Shown one piece after another: positions 38,019-49,089 of a stretch of DNA of 64,000 nt (its first letter is position 1; each line of letters opens with the position of its first letter). The notes under the pieces are model-generated. The model was not told the origin of the DNA. It searched no databases and was given only the letters and a program-made list of their open reading frames with translations. The position numbers were made by a program, and so were the translations under genes. This DNA comes from Methylohalomonas sp034521715 (GTDB taxonomy: Bacteria; Pseudomonadota; Gammaproteobacteria; Methylohalomonadales; Methylohalomonadaceae). Location of the stretch: the NCBI GenBank assembly GCA_034521715.1, contig JAXHLY010000004.1, positions 248,001 through 312,000 on the forward strand. Direction: 5' to 3'.

Positions 38019-39181
38019 CTATGATTTACACCATTTTGAAACGCACGGTATTTTAGTCATATCGCAGCGATCAAGATATTTTTCTGCGATTTCATGAACT
38101 TCTCAAGAAGCTCATTCCGTAGGGTTGTAGGTTCAAGACCAAGTTCTAGGAATTTTGAATTATCAACATCTAATTCGTTTTCAGGTACTTCGTTCCGTGG
38201 ATTATCGATTAAAGTGATATCGGCACCAGTCATTTCACTAACTAATTTAGCCAAATCACGCACACGATGTGTCTCAGTTACCTGATTAAATATAATGACT
38301 GGATCACCAACTTTCGGCGCATTATTAATCGCTATTTCGATACAACGTACGGTGTCACATATGTGTATAAATGCACGTGTCTGCCCCCCAGTACCATGTA
38401 CTGTCAACGGATATTTAATTGCAGCTTGCATAAGAAACCGGTTAAGTACAGTGCCATAATCACCATCATAATCAAACCTATTAATCAAGCGTTCGTCTTG
38501 TTCAGTCTCAGGTGTTTGAGTACCCCAAACGATACCTTGATGCAAATCCGTAATTGGAACACCATCATTTTTAGCATAGTACTGGAAGAATAACGCATCT
38601 TGCGTCTTCGTCATATGATATATGCTGCCTGGATTGGCAGGATAAAGAATGTCCTTTTCCAATAACCTTCCTTGGTCGTCCTCCATCTTAATGGTAGAGT
38701 ATCCTCTGGGATTTTCATCCCGGCAGTACCATAGCCGTAGACCCCCATTGTACCAAGATGCACTACATGAATATAAATACGGCTCTCAACTATTGCGGCA
38801 AGTAAATTGTGGGTGGCATTGAGATTGTTGTTAACAGTGTACCGTTTGTGCCAAGCTGACTTCATTGAATACGGTGCGGCTCGCTGTTCAGCAAAGTGAA
38901 CTACCGTATCCGGGCGCTCATCCAAAAGCAATTTCAACAGTCTGTCGTATTCCTGAGCAATATCAATGCGTACAAATCGAATTTCCTTCCCGGAGATCTC
39001 TTTCCATGCTTTAATTCGCTCTCCAGCGGCTTTATTGGGTCAGGGATTCAACTTCCAACTCATTGTCGATATTGCGACGTGATAGGTTATCGGCAATCAC
39101 AACATCGAAGCCCTGCTTCGACAAATGTAGTGCAGTAGGCCATCCACAAAACCCATCCCCTCCTAAAATTAGTACCTTCAC
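38019..39181 (-). pseudogene. UDP-sulfoquinovose synthase-like (SQD1/SqdB) NAD-dependent enzyme, frameshifted
   Basis: From GTG 39181 the product reads KVLILGGDGFCGWPTALHLS, KQGFDVVIADNLSRRNID and ESLTPIKPLEERIKAWKEI. Other frames continue DTVVHFAEQRAAPYSMKS, HLGTMGVYGYGTAGM, IYHMTKTQDALFFQYYA (YxxxK), ITDLHQGIVWGTQTPET and LINRFDYDGDYGTVLNRFLM. After HGTGGQTRAFIHI and ELGLEPTTLRNELLE the end is KYLDRCDMTKIPCVSKW. Order, spacing and the GGDGFCGW, FAEQRxAPYSM and NRxDYDGxxGT blocks are those of SQD1, which makes UDP-sulfoquinovose from UDP-glucose and sulfite. About 387 residues and at least three single-base slips. Function is inferred from this pattern; a related non-sulfur epimerase cannot be excluded. 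Confidence 0.75.
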
Positions 39182-39297
39182 TTCTTTCCCTCAACAATAT
39201 TGCAATTAATAATCAGTTAATTCAGCTGTGTTTGAATAACAACCATCGGCTGAGAAAGCTCAGGTGGACTTCCCCGTATCGTGAGCACATTCCAGCC

Positions 39298-40148
39298 TCA
39301 AACTGAGGCCTGCTCGAAGGCATCCGGACTGACATCGCCGAGATGACCATGCAGGCGACATCGATTATAGAAAACCTCAATGGTGTCGAACACGTCAGCT
39401 CGCGCCATGTCACGGGTCTTGTACATCCCGATTTTGATCCGTTCCTTCTTCAGGCTACTGAAGAAGGGATTCCACGACCGCGTTATCCCAGCAATTACCG
39501 CGTCGACTCATGCTGGGATCGAGATCTGTAAGCCCGGCAGAAGCGCTGCCAGTCGTCGCTGCCGTACTGAGTACCCTGATCCGGAGTGGATAAGCACTTC
39601 GGACTTCGGTTGACGTCGCCACACGGCCATGAGCAGGGCGTCCAGAACCAGTTCGCGGGCAAGCGTTGGTTTCATTGACCAGCCGACAATACGACGAGCG
39701 AACAGGTCCATCACCACGGCGAGATACAACCAGCCCTGCCAAGTGCGGATGTAGGTGATATCGGTTACCCAGATTCGATCTGAACGATCCACGGTAAATG
39801 CACGGCTGAGTTTGTTCGGGACGACAATCGATGGTCGACCATTGACGGGGCGTGGTCTTTTGTAGCTACGTAACGCCTTGATTTTGTGAAGACGCATCAG
39901 GCGTGCGACCCGATGCACGACCACAGGTCTCGCCGGTTTCCCGCTGATCGGCGAAGACCCTGGGCGAACCATAGACGCCACCACTGGCCACATAGGCGTC
40001 GCGGATGACCGTGAGCAGGCGGGCATGCTCGATCGGATAACAGCTTGTGCAGCCACTGATAGAAACCACTCCGGGCCACGCCCAAGATACGGCATAGGTT
40101 GGCGATCGAATGCTTGTTGTGATGATCGTTGAAGAAGCGGTACTTCAC
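39298..40148 (-). pseudogene. IS3-family transposase OrfB, frameshifted
   Basis: It begins with GTG at 40148 overlapping the OrfA stop (GTGA). The first frame gives KYRFFNDHHNKHSIANLCRI and LGVARSGFYQWLH; later frames give VARLMRLHKIKALRSYKRP, DRIWVTDITYIRTWQGWLYL (first Asp) and AVVMDLFARRIVGWSM. SRRGNCWDNAVVESLLQ (Glu) and a C-terminus FYNRCRLHGHLGDVSPDAFE follow. The second-Asp region is scrambled (LIHSGSGYS instead of LIHSDRGSQY). It cannot be functional as written. Confidence 0.85.
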
Positions 40149-40429
40149 TCGGGTTCCTTGGTAAAGTACCGCGCGGCCTTTTTTAAAATATCGCGCTCCT
40201 CTTCCGTGCTCCGCAACTGAGCACGCAGCCTGAGGATCTCACTTTTGGCATCGATCAATGCCGAAGCCTGCTGCTCCGAGTTGTCCGGTTTGGTCGCCTT
40301 GACCCACTTATACAGGCTGTGCGCGGACACATCGAGACGCTCTGATACTTCGGCCACGGAGTAATCGCGATCGACGACTTGGCGCACAGCCTCATCCTTG
40401 AATTCGGGGGTATATCGCTGACTGCTCAT
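40145..40429 (-). CDS. IS3-family transposase OrfA
   Basis: This 94-residue helix-turn-helix protein starts MSSQRYTPEFKDEAVRQVVD, continues YSVAEVSERLDVSAHSLYKW, and ends with a leucine-zipper-like helix (EILRLRAQLRSTEEERDILK). It is intact. A longer frame reaches 40450. In IS3 elements OrfA binds the terminal repeats and OrfB supplies catalysis, often through a programmed -1 frameshift at the overlap. Confidence 0.9.
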   Translation of the reverse strand: MSSQRYTPEFKDEAVRQVVDRDYSVAEVSERLDVSAHSLYKWVKATKPDNSEQQASALIDAKSEILRLRAQLRSTEEERDILKKAARYFTKEPE

Positions 40430-40538
40430 ATCACTTCCTCCTATGCTCAATCATAGGTCAAAAGTGTCCACGACACCGTGGGATGTCCACAGCTTCTTTG
40501 AAGTGTCCGCAAAACTGGGGAGACCCCTCAGATTCCTC

Positions 40539-41280
40539 TTACGGCACGTAAAAACCATACTTATTGATTTCGTCCCTATGAAGTTCATAGATTACTTTTC
40601 GGGCGCGTGGTGCGCACTTAAAAACCTTGTCTATCGTTGATTCTTTAGGCCTATATGCGCCCTTTGCTTTAATTTTTTGGAAAGTCTCAGAAAGGCCTAA
40701 GAGCAAAGGGTTTAAGTTTTCGAGTTCTTTTAAATCTTCGTCTAAATGGTCATACCGAATCATAAAATCGATAATGTTATGCCCATCAATTTCATATATC
40801 CCCCTATTTTTCAAAAAATTTTGGGATGGGATAAGAGCCAAGATTCAAAACATGTTTCTTCTCGCTCCTCTGGAGTACGAACCCCCCAGAAATAAGAACT
40901 TATAGCGTAATCAAACGGGTTGCGTAAAATTGATATTTTTGTATATGCATTCCAGTTTTTATCACCTATTATTTCTTTGGCTTTTTTGGCAGAGATATGA
41001 TTCCAGTATTTCATTGGTAAGCGTCTTCTGAGTACAGACTTTAAAATCTCATTCTTGCCAAGCCGGGCTACCTCGCCCGCTTTGTACTTATAGTTTTGTG
41101 GCCCCTGGAACCCAGTATCTTCCTCCGGGTTTCATCTTCTGGAGTTATCGGAAGTATAATGATGATTTTTGGCGTACTTAGACGCTGCGATTTCTAGCGA
41201 GGTTCCGCCTGTCTTACTAGCTTTAAGGAATATAAGTTTAGGCTCGTGTAAAATAAGCGAGTAACTACACCCCGAAATAC
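40539..41280 (-). pseudogene. PAPS-dependent sulfotransferase D, frameshifted
   Basis: The N-terminal frame LILHEPKLIFLKASKTGGTS followed by LEIAASKYAKNHHYTSDNS holds the PAPS loop KASKTGGTS. The next frames contain MKYWNHISAKKAKEIIGDKN, the 3'-phosphate site TKISILRNPFDYAISSYFWG and a C-terminal half ending KVIYELHRDEINKYGFYVP. This resembles the carbohydrate sulfotransferase-2 type (KTGGTS, RNPxxxxxS). About 245 residues. The IS3 right end begins nine bases beyond its stop. Confidence 0.72.
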
Positions 41281-41505
41281 TGTGGTGAACGAACTTCGAC
41301 GACCAAAAATGGGTAGGGAGAATTACACTTAATTCCTAAATCCAAGAAAGCCTTGGGGCATCCCCCTCCATCCATCGATGCCATAAAACTCTGGTACGCC
41401 AGCGGACCGGCCTCTTTCGTCGAAAGCCGCGGAATCATCGGGTAGCTGACAGCCATGTCCCGGCTAAGAAGCTCTTTTCTCTGGATTCGATATCCAGACA
41501 CTGCT

Positions 41506-41880
41506 TCAATGATTAACTGCCATAGCCTGAAACCGCGTATTCGTCTCCACCAGCTCGTCATACCGCCCCCGCCCCACCAATTTCCCCTTCTCCAGCACAA
41601 AGATCTCGTCACACGGCTGCACCGTAGTCAACCGGTGGGCAATGAGGATGATGGTCTTACTGTGGCCGAGATTATGCACCGCCTCCATCAATGCCTGCTC
41701 GGTAAGGTTGTCCAGGCACTGGTGGCTTCGTCTAGAACCAGCCTCTTCGAGTCATGGTAGAGGGTGCGGGCGATACTGATATGTTATCGTTGACTATCGG
41801 CTACGCGCACACCTTGCTCGTCAACTATGATTTCATAATAGTGGGGCATTTCGTTAATAACGCGGATTCAATTCCGCGAT
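41506..41880 (-). pseudogene. Degraded fragment of an ABC exporter ATPase domain
   Basis: Only the last part of a nucleotide-binding domain remains. ISIARTLYHDSKRLVLDEAT (Walker B) and EAVHNLGHSKTIILIAHRLT with CDEIFVLEKGKLVGRGRYDE are recognisable. Where the signature LSGGQ should be, the sequence is VADSQ followed by a stop. It is closely similar to the end of the ABC gene at 43829, so it is probably a decayed duplicate. Both substitutions and frame breaks are present, which argues for real decay. The 225 bases to its left, up to the sulfotransferase, show no recognisable gene. Confidence 0.7.
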
Positions 41881-41933
41881 TTAGCGGCGCTAACCAGTTT
41901 TATAATCAACCTGCTGGCCTGCTACCGGTTCTC

Positions 41934-43397
41934 TTAATCAACGCCCATCGGGATCTCCACTCGAACAATATCATCCTCCCCGAGATAACTCCCCGACTGC
42001 ACCTCAATGATCTCCAAGGGCATGGATCCTGGATTCTCAAGACAGTGTTCCTGACCAATGGGAATAAAAGTCGATTCGTTCTCGGCAAGTGTATAAGTGT
42101 GCTCCCCATTAACGACCTTCGCTGTGCCTTGTACTACCACCCAGTGCTCGGCCCGGTGGTGATGGAGCTGACGAGACAGGCGCGCGCCCGGTTTCACGGT
42201 AATGCGCTTGACTTGGTACCGCTGCCCACGGCCAATTGAGTCGAAATAGCCCCAGGGGCGGTGCACCTCGCGATGGAGTTCGTGTTCACTGCGTTGAGAA
42301 GCTTTGAGACGTTCTACCAACTTTTGAATATCCTGTGTCTGGCTGCGGTCAGCCACCAACACGGCATCGGGAGTAGCCACGACCAGATGTCAGGTTCTCC
42401 ACACCGATACAGGTGACCAGTTGTTGGCCGGCGTCAATCAGACTATTTTTCACATCTTTCCACCAAGACGTCTCCACGCAGAACATTGCCTCTTCGCCAT
42501 CCTTCTCCCCAGTTCCCAGTAAGGTTCGCCAGGATCCGGACGACCAGCTCCAGCCAGCCTCCAGCGATACCATCGCTGCCTGCCGGGTACGCTCCATCAC
42601 GGCGTAATCCACCGAGATGTTGGGACTACGACAAAAAGCTTCCGTATCGAGACGAATAAAAGGATACAGCGCGTCGGTGGTCTCCGGCGCATCGGCTTGA
42701 GGCAGGGCCGCCCGGCACGCTTCCAGCACGGCCAGCTCGTGCTGTTCCAGCTCGGCCAGGTAACGGGAGGCCCGGAAAAGGAACATGCCGCTGTTCCAGT
42801 AGTAGCCGCCCTCGGCGAGGTAAGCGGCAGCCGTGTCAGCGTCCGGCTTTTCCACGAAGCGTGCCAACGGCTGAACCCATGCTTGCCGAGCGGCTCGCCC
42901 CGCTGAATATAGCCGTAGCCCGTCTCGGCGTGACCGGGGACGACACCGAAGGTGACCAGGGCCTGCTCGTGCCGGGCCAGTTCCATTGCATTCATTACCG
43001 CTTGGTGGAAAGCGGTTTTATTTAATAATAGCGTGGTCGGCAGCCGGAACCAGCAGGAGTGGGATCGCCTCGCCACGCTGTGTGGCCCGTAACGTCTGCA
43101 CAGCGCAATGGCCGGGGCTGTGTTGCGTCTGCTTCCCCGGTTCCGGTAATAGCGGCAGTTCTTCCAAATCTGCCTGGCGCAACTGTTCGGCGGCCAGTAA
43201 GCGGTGCGCCTCGTTACCGGATCACCAGCGGCATGGCATGGTCCAGTCCTTCCAGACGCTGGAGGGTTTGCTGGAGCAGGCTGTCCTCGCCCGGCAGCGG
43301 CAGGAACTGCTTCAGGATGGAGACTGCGCGAGGCGGGCGGCGACAGAGTACCGGCACCGCCGGCGATGATGACTGGCTGCAGGATATCTGTGGTCAT
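41934..43397 (-). pseudogene. manC: Mannose-1-phosphate guanylyltransferase/phosphomannose isomerase, frameshifted
   Basis: ManC/AlgA-type bifunctional enzymes make GDP-mannose. The start MTTDILQPVIIAGGAGT is the nucleotidyltransferase P-loop, but the following RLWPLSR is lost to an indel. GVVPGHAETGYGYIQRGEPL and the next frame's FVEKPDADTAAAYLAEGGYY, WNSGMFLFRASRYL and ISVDYAVMERT belong to the GMP domain. REVHRPWGYFDSIGRGQRYQ, RLSRQLHHHRAEHWVVVQGT and NESTFIPIGQEHCLENPG form the C-terminal cupin isomerase. The span of 488 codons matches the family. At least three indels. It supplies GDP-mannose or derivatives for the locus. Confidence 0.88.
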
Positions 43398-43828
43398 GAG
43401 TAATATCTATGGAAACTCTGATTTTATTATGATGAGGAAAGAAGTGTGACGAAGCGATCCCATTATGACAAAGTGCCACAACCGCCGTGGGTGATCTCTG
43501 GTAAACCGTCTTCCGGGTCAATTGTCCAGTGGGAGCGAATTATTATTCGCGATTAAATCATTCGCCGACTGAAGTCGGCTCCTACAGTTGGTTTATTGTT
43601 TAAGTTCATATTAGCGGGATAGCTTCAATGCTACTAGCAATAATCTAAAGAAGTTCTGAATAATTTGTCATTTCGAGCGAAGCGAGAAATCCTTGCGCAG
43701 ATTGTTCCTTGTACCTCAATCGGTTAAAAGATTTCTCCCGTTGGTCGAAATGACATAGGGTGATTATTTATAACTTTCCTGAAGTTTGCATTGAACAGTG
43801 GTTCCCTATGTCGTAAAGGTCCAATTGA
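43398..43828. repeat. Gene-free stretch with REP-like and MITE-like repeats (MITE copy 2 at 43650-43784)
   Basis: At about 43530-43586 there is a REP-like pair (GTGGGAGCGAATTATTATTC and CGACTGAAGTCGGCTCCTAC). From 43650 to 43784 there is a second MITE-like element: AAGTTCTGAATAATTTGTCA at the left, and TTGGTCGAAATGACA with inverted TTATTTATAACTTTCCTGAA at the right, like 13823-13997. No gene is seen. Confidence 0.65.
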
Positions 43829-45623
43829 TCAGTGCACACCCGCCATGGCCCGGAAGCGTTCGTTCTGCTGGTTGAGCTCCTCGAAGGTACCCTCTCCTGC
43901 CAATCTCCCCTTGTCTAGCAGGAAGAATCCGATCACGCTCGCGCACGGTAGACAGCCGATGAGCAATGAGAATGATCGTCTTGCGATGGCCGAGGTTATG
44001 TATGCTGCGCTCCAGTTGCCGCCTTCTCGGTGAGATTGTCCAAGGCGCTCGTAGCCTCGTCCAGCACCAACACATCCGGATCATGGTAAAGAGCACGGGC
44101 AATGCCTATGCGCTGACGCTGGCCGCCCGAGAGCCGTACGCCGCGCTCGCCCACCATGGTTTCATAACCGTCGGGCATTTCGTTGACAACGAAATCATGT
44201 AACTCGGCTATTCGCGCGGCGCGCTCCACGGATTCTGATCGATCTGGTTCGGCGCCACTCCAAAAGCAATGCTGGCTGCCACGGTATCATCCGTCAGGAA
44301 GATGCTCTGAGGCGCGTACCCGATATTATGCTGCCAAAGTGCGTAGGGGTTGCGCCGCTAACGGGTTCGCGATGGCGATACTCTCAGGATGCAGCCCTGT
44401 TGCGGCTCCAGTAAGCCGAGGATAATGTCGACGGCAGTCGTTTTACCAGCGCCGGTGCTTCCCACGAGACCGACGGTGGTGCGCGCCGGTATGGTAAGGC
44501 TCAGATTATTGAGGGCACACTGTTCAGCTTGTGGATAGGTGTAATGGATACCATCGAGTTCGATAGTCTCCTTCAGCGGTAGTATCTGCTGGCTGTCGGT
44601 ACGTACCCAAGCAGTAGCAGAGACGCCTGCCTGTTCCGTTTCTACCAAGTCCTGATGCAGTGCTTCCAACGCGGGCTGGCCAAAGCGCAGTTGCGCAACA
44701 CTGGCGTAAACCCTCTGCAGCGCCGGCATCAGCCGGTAGCCGGCAAATGCATAAAGAGCGATAAGGGGTAGTACAGCAGAAAGTTCACCTCCCTCAGCGG
44801 CAAGCAACCCAAGCAGTGAGTAGCATGCCGCCAAATGCCAGCCCCTGCAGGGCGAACTGTGGTATCTGGTTAATAACCTGGCTGCTCAGTTGCACTCGCG
44901 CAAAGCGGCGCGCCGGCTGGGCAAAACTGCGAATATAGCCATTCTCCAGCCCAAGTACCTTGACGTCCTTGATGCCGCCCAAGGCTTCCTGGGCGATCTT
45001 GAAACGTTCCTGATTGGCTTTTACCCGTTCCGCGCCAATGCGGGCAATATAGTGGCGCAGCACTGCATAAAGGATACTGTATGCCCCGCCGAGCAGCACT
45101 ACTGTACTCAGGGCCACCAGCGGATTAACAGATACCACCAATAGGATCAGGAATATCGAGACGATCGCACTGGCCACCAGATTCAGAGCCGGCATCAAAC
45201 CCTGACTAATAACTTGGCTAACCTCGCTCAATACTGACTTGCCGAGATCGGCACTGTGACGGTTCAGGAAGAAGCTATACGGCCGTCACCAGGTAGCCAC
45301 GTAACAGGCGACTGCTCAACGTATAGTTACGCATTTGGCTGAAGCGCGCCATGGCCCAGTGAGTCAGCGCCTTGAAAGCGAGCCCGCCGATCACCAGGAC
45401 AAATACGACAGCGCCCAAAAACAGCAGGAATGTGTCATCACTCAGTAAAGCCAAGCGTGGTATATAAACTATTCAGGTAATAATTAGTCTCTACGACCTC
45501 GGGGTTCGACACCACGGAGATGAACGGCATTATGGAGGCAACGCCAATCGTTTCCAGCAATCCCATGACTATCATCATGCCAAACAATCGAATGGCATTG
45601 CGGCGCTCACGGGCGTCCAGCAA
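43829..45623 (-). pseudogene. PglK-like ABC exporter A (fused TMD-NBD), frameshifted
   Basis: This is an ATP-driven flippase-type exporter of the inner membrane. The N-terminal helix LLETIGVASIMPFISVVSNP is typical of the PglK/WlaB group that flips lipid-linked oligosaccharides. Further helices include NLVASAIVSIFLILLVVSVN. The ATPase has Walker A VGLVGSTGAGKTTAVDIILG, signature VRLSGGQRQRIGIARALYHD and Walker B VLVLDEATSALDN. At least four frame slips break it. The end EELNQQNERFRAMAGVH stops at 43829. The first usable start is TTG 45623 (LLDARERRN); an in-frame stop lies just upstream. It is paralogous to the exporter at 50641. Confidence 0.85.
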
Positions 45624-46399
45624 ATCGCGGATTTTGCGGAATGTATCTGGCGCTTATGTGAGTGGTTGATCGTTAGTTGTTTATTTAATATTTCTTTTTC
45701 CCCCACCTTCATCCTCCCCCAAGAAGGGGAGGAAATGGGAGGTTTATCCTTACCCATCAAGGGCAAGAAACAGGATGTTATTCTCTCGCCATTAAATGGT
45801 AGGATTCCAGTGGTGAAGTCCCTCGACAAGAAAGGAATTGGATAAAACTCGGCTTCGGGCACGCTACCGCCCTGCAGTGTCAGTTTTAGTGACCCCGCAG
45901 TACTCTTTATAAATATTTGCTGCAGATGCTGGATAATGCCTTTGGCGTTTCCGGAATGACGATTTTTTAATTGTGCGGTGCTATCAGCAATGTAGCTATC
46001 TCAGACAGAGATTGCTTTAGTCGTACCAGCTCTCGCAATGACGTCAATGCGGTCATCTGGAAACGGATTATCATCAGCGATTGAGCTACATCCGCCGATT
46101 GAAAATCGGCTCCTACTAAAACCTCGTTATCATCGGGTCTAATGTAAGGGACGCTTTCGCCACTCTATAACAGCCACGGTTTACGAGATTGCTTCGTCAC
46201 TTTATTCCTCGTCATGTCGTTATTTATTTAGTTAGTGTCTCTTTATCGGTTTCAGAGTACTGACGGAATCAATCTGGTAGTCGTGAACGCGGTTCTGAAC
46301 TCGCGCAATGTCTGCGGACGCTGCCTCCGGCACTTCTCTGAGTGTTGTCAGACACGAGGGCATCGTGTGTCTGTATGTTGTTCACGGCGAGACCAGACA
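45624..46399. other. Gene-free stretch with low-grade repeats
   Basis: No gene is seen over 780 bases. It contains TTCATCCTCCCCCAAGAAGG, similar to text near 48940, a REP-like GCCGATTGAAAATCGGC at about 46087 and TCTCGCAATGACG fragments common in this genome's intergenic repeats. Confidence 0.45.
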
Positions 46400-46880
46400 G
46401 AGCGAAACGTTTCCGGCTTTCTACTGTGTTTCGGTCCATAGATACCAATAATCCGGAACCCGCTCCCTGCCGCATATATAGGCCTTTTCGGCCAGCTCCA
46501 GAATAACCGCAGTATCCTCTTCTTCTCAGCCGCTACTGGCGCGGTGCTCGAATACGGTGCGACAGACGCCATTGGCACGGCAGTAGATTTCAAATGAAGA
46601 TGACAGATACTTGCCTGTCAGCCGGCTTTTGCTGGCAAGCCCTTTCAGGGTCAGGTTATACGGATAATGGTAGGCCAGTGCCCGGCGAACCTTAATAAGG
46701 CTTCATGCGGCCACGGCGCCGATATTTCGGAGCTGGCCAGTCCCAGAACGAGGCCCGGATAAATGGGCCGCTGTCAGTGCCGGAGAACTGCGCTGTCTTG
46801 TTCAATGGCCTCGTGGATTTGCAGCGTCAGGGGTCATCTGTCGGTGCTCAGGGTGTTCATTTGTTGAACAGTGTTGCAGA
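46400..46880 (-). pseudogene. Unrecognised protein remnant
   Basis: Joining minus-strand frames gives a coherent stretch of about 140 residues: IYPGLVLGLASSEISAPWPH, EALIKVRRALAYHYPYNLTL, KGLASKSRLTGKYLSSSFEI, YCRANGVCRTVFEHRAS, then EEDTAVILELAEKAYICGRE and VPDYWYLWTE. I do not recognise the family. It lies between capsule-protein copy A and exporter A. The equivalent spacer of the second copy set (52480-53005) has kept only the flanking non-coding similarity, so this gene was inserted in one copy or lost from the other. Confidence 0.35.
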
Positions 46881-47111
46881 GCCAGACTGTTCAGTCTATG
46901 TGAACACTGACAGAGTTGAAAACCGCAGATGCAAAGACCACCATCGCTTCTGGAACATCAGATAACGAGGACTTCTCTCCCCCGCTGGGCCTGATGGATA
47001 CTATTTGTAGCAAAAATACATCAGGACCAGAAGCCAATATAATCAATGACTTATAATGTTATTTCGTATTGTCCCTTTCCGCTACTTCTGTGTCCAAGTC
47101 AACCGCCGCTC

Positions 47112-48626
47112 CTACTGGTCGATCCGTGCGGCGATGGCCTCCGCCCATTGTCGAAACGCCATCGTGCTACCAGGCTCACTATTTTTCGCGCGCTTTGTCT
47201 GCTGAGGAAGAAGCGTTTTCCTGTTTCCTGGATGGCCTGAAGGCAAGTTTGAGTTGCTTTGTTCAACCGGACAGCCGTTGTCGTTATTCTGGTCAGTTTG
47301 CCTCGATGCACGAGTCATCGTCGGCGATCTGTAATACGCCTTCGCAGAAGCTGTACCACTCGTGTCCGAACACGAGAGCCGGCTTTCCCTGGAACAGCCC
47401 CTCCCAACAGATAGTACTGGTTACCGAAGCAGCAACCGCCACGACGGTGATCGAACCAGCTTCCTGGCGCGAAGCGTTATCAGCCGGAACTGACCCCCGC
47501 ATTGGGGAATCGCAACGCCTTCTTCGATGCGAAACGCTGCCGTTCTGAAATACTTGAAAACAGGCCGATCATATAACTGAACAGGGTGTTCCTTGACATA
47601 CAATAACCAGCCCTCGGGTAACGCGCGCGATAACATCTCGATCATCAATAACTGCTGACCAAAGACACCGCCCTGGGGAATACTGGTACGCTCCGGCCCA
47701 GCGCATGTCAGAGGCACAAAAACGTAAGGAATATTGTAATCCGGATTCACCGATTGAAGGTGGTAGTAGCAACGAAGCGTCCAGCGCCGGTGCAGGGTCA
47801 ACAATTCACGCGCCAATACTTTCACATAAAAGATATTGCGCTTTCTTGAAAGTATGTAGTAAATCTTTTGCCGGGATCATGTCCTGAAGACTTGTACTCG
47901 TGTCAGGACTTGTGATTTATAAGCATATATCGACGTTTGAAATCTTCATATACAACATCCTCATAATTACCGGTCATTCTTTTGTAAAAAGCTTTCCAGT
48001 CATCATTTAAAACAATCTTCTCATGCCCTTCATTAAGGGCCTTGTTATAATAAGAAGCAATCCTTTTAGGAGGCTCTTCGAATCGGTTAGTTGGCGTCAT
48101 GGTACCGGTAATATGATACTGGCTCCAGTAACATGAGTGTGTTGATATCTGAATCAGCCCGCAAGCAGAATCAGGGGAGAAAGTCATAAATCCGAGCGGG
48201 AATACTGTTGTACACAAGCAAATCGGGAGAGACATACTTCAGGAAACAGTACCAGAAAGTTATCGATTGATAATATTCCGCCATCTGATCCATGCCATAC
48301 GGTCTGCGCGCCTCACGCAGAAACACGGGATACAGTGTCGGATAATATCTGGCAAGCCTTTGGATTACATCAACATCACGCACAGGCCATTCTTTGTCAG
48401 GGATGGTATCCGGCAATCGGCGGCGGATTGCATTGCTTTTATGGTGGTATACCGACGCCGGGTAACGTTTCCTGCACCAGCTTCCATGTGACGGCAGCAA
48501 CCGAACCGATGAACTGGAGTCCAGTTCTTCGAGTTCACAAAGCCGGGCCATGAGTTTCACATATTTGGGTCTCGACATGTCATAAACGATAATTCGTCGT
48601 GACTGTATGTTCTCTTCGTTATTCAT
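47112..48626 (-). pseudogene. Capsule polysaccharide biosynthesis protein, copy A, frameshifted
   Basis: This belongs to the capsule polysaccharide (KpsC/KpsS-like, PF05159-type) family. It starts MNNEENIQSRRIIVYDMSRP and KYVKLMARLCELEELDSSSS. Next come MDQMAEYYQSITFWYCFLKY and FEEPPKRIASYYNKALNEGH in a second frame, then SIPQGGVFGQQLLMIEMLSR with YVKEHPVQLYDRPVF. The family C-terminal core is SVTSTICWEGLFQGKPALVF with GHEWYSFCEGV. After IADDDSCIEA the C-terminal region is divergent and its end uncertain. It is highly similar to copy B (53006-54395) along its length. Kps-type enzymes add the Kdo linker; that role is not certain here. Confidence 0.8.
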
Positions 48627-49089
48627 ATGGGAAGTATTATAATTTTATTTATAAATAAGCACTGAGACAGTATTAAAAGACTGCTTCATTCCTCTGGCAA
48701 TGACACAGAAGAATCGCGGATTGTAATACGCCCCCACAAATTAATATTGTTGCTGTCGCCAGCAAGGACTTCTGTCCCGTTGGTCGAAATTACACCGGGG
48801 AACGATTCAGCGCGCTCATGGTTCACCAGTTTGCTTCGCTGGCAGCAAAACTGCTCCTGCATTTTCTGCACTTACGCCATCCGTAGCGGTCGCTCTCGTA
48901 ATGACGTTGCAAAAGCATAAAATGATTTTGGTTATCCCCATCCCATCCTTCCCCCTCAAAGGGCAAGGAGCACCTGGCGCTTGATGGCTCGCTCTATCGG
49001 CTCGCCGCTAAAGGCTGTGCACGCAATACAGACTGGGGTACGAAGGTATCGAAGGTACTCACATTCGCGCGGCGAGCTGCGCTCCTACA
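48627..49089. other. Gene-free stretch with intergenic repeat fragments
   Basis: No gene is seen. CCGTTGGTCGAAATTACACC at about 48778 is a fragment of the MITE-like family (13823, 43650). TTCCCCCTCAAAGGGCAAGG at about 48951 recalls 45710-45770. Confidence 0.45.

Larger units (their letters stand above)
39251..40530 (-). mobile_element. IS3-family element (ends approximate)
   Basis: A two-gene IS3-type unit. Candidate TGAG...CTCA ends lie at 39251 and 40530, with CTGAGGGGTCTCCCC at the right end (inverted); the left match is weak and no target duplication is seen. It inserted just beyond the stop of sulfotransferase D and upstream of the SQD1 homologue. Confidence 0.65.

Noticed and set aside
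41265..41505. Possible protein stretch next to the decayed ABC fragment
   Set aside because: No family resemblance, and it lies between two pseudogenes; coding status cannot be supported.
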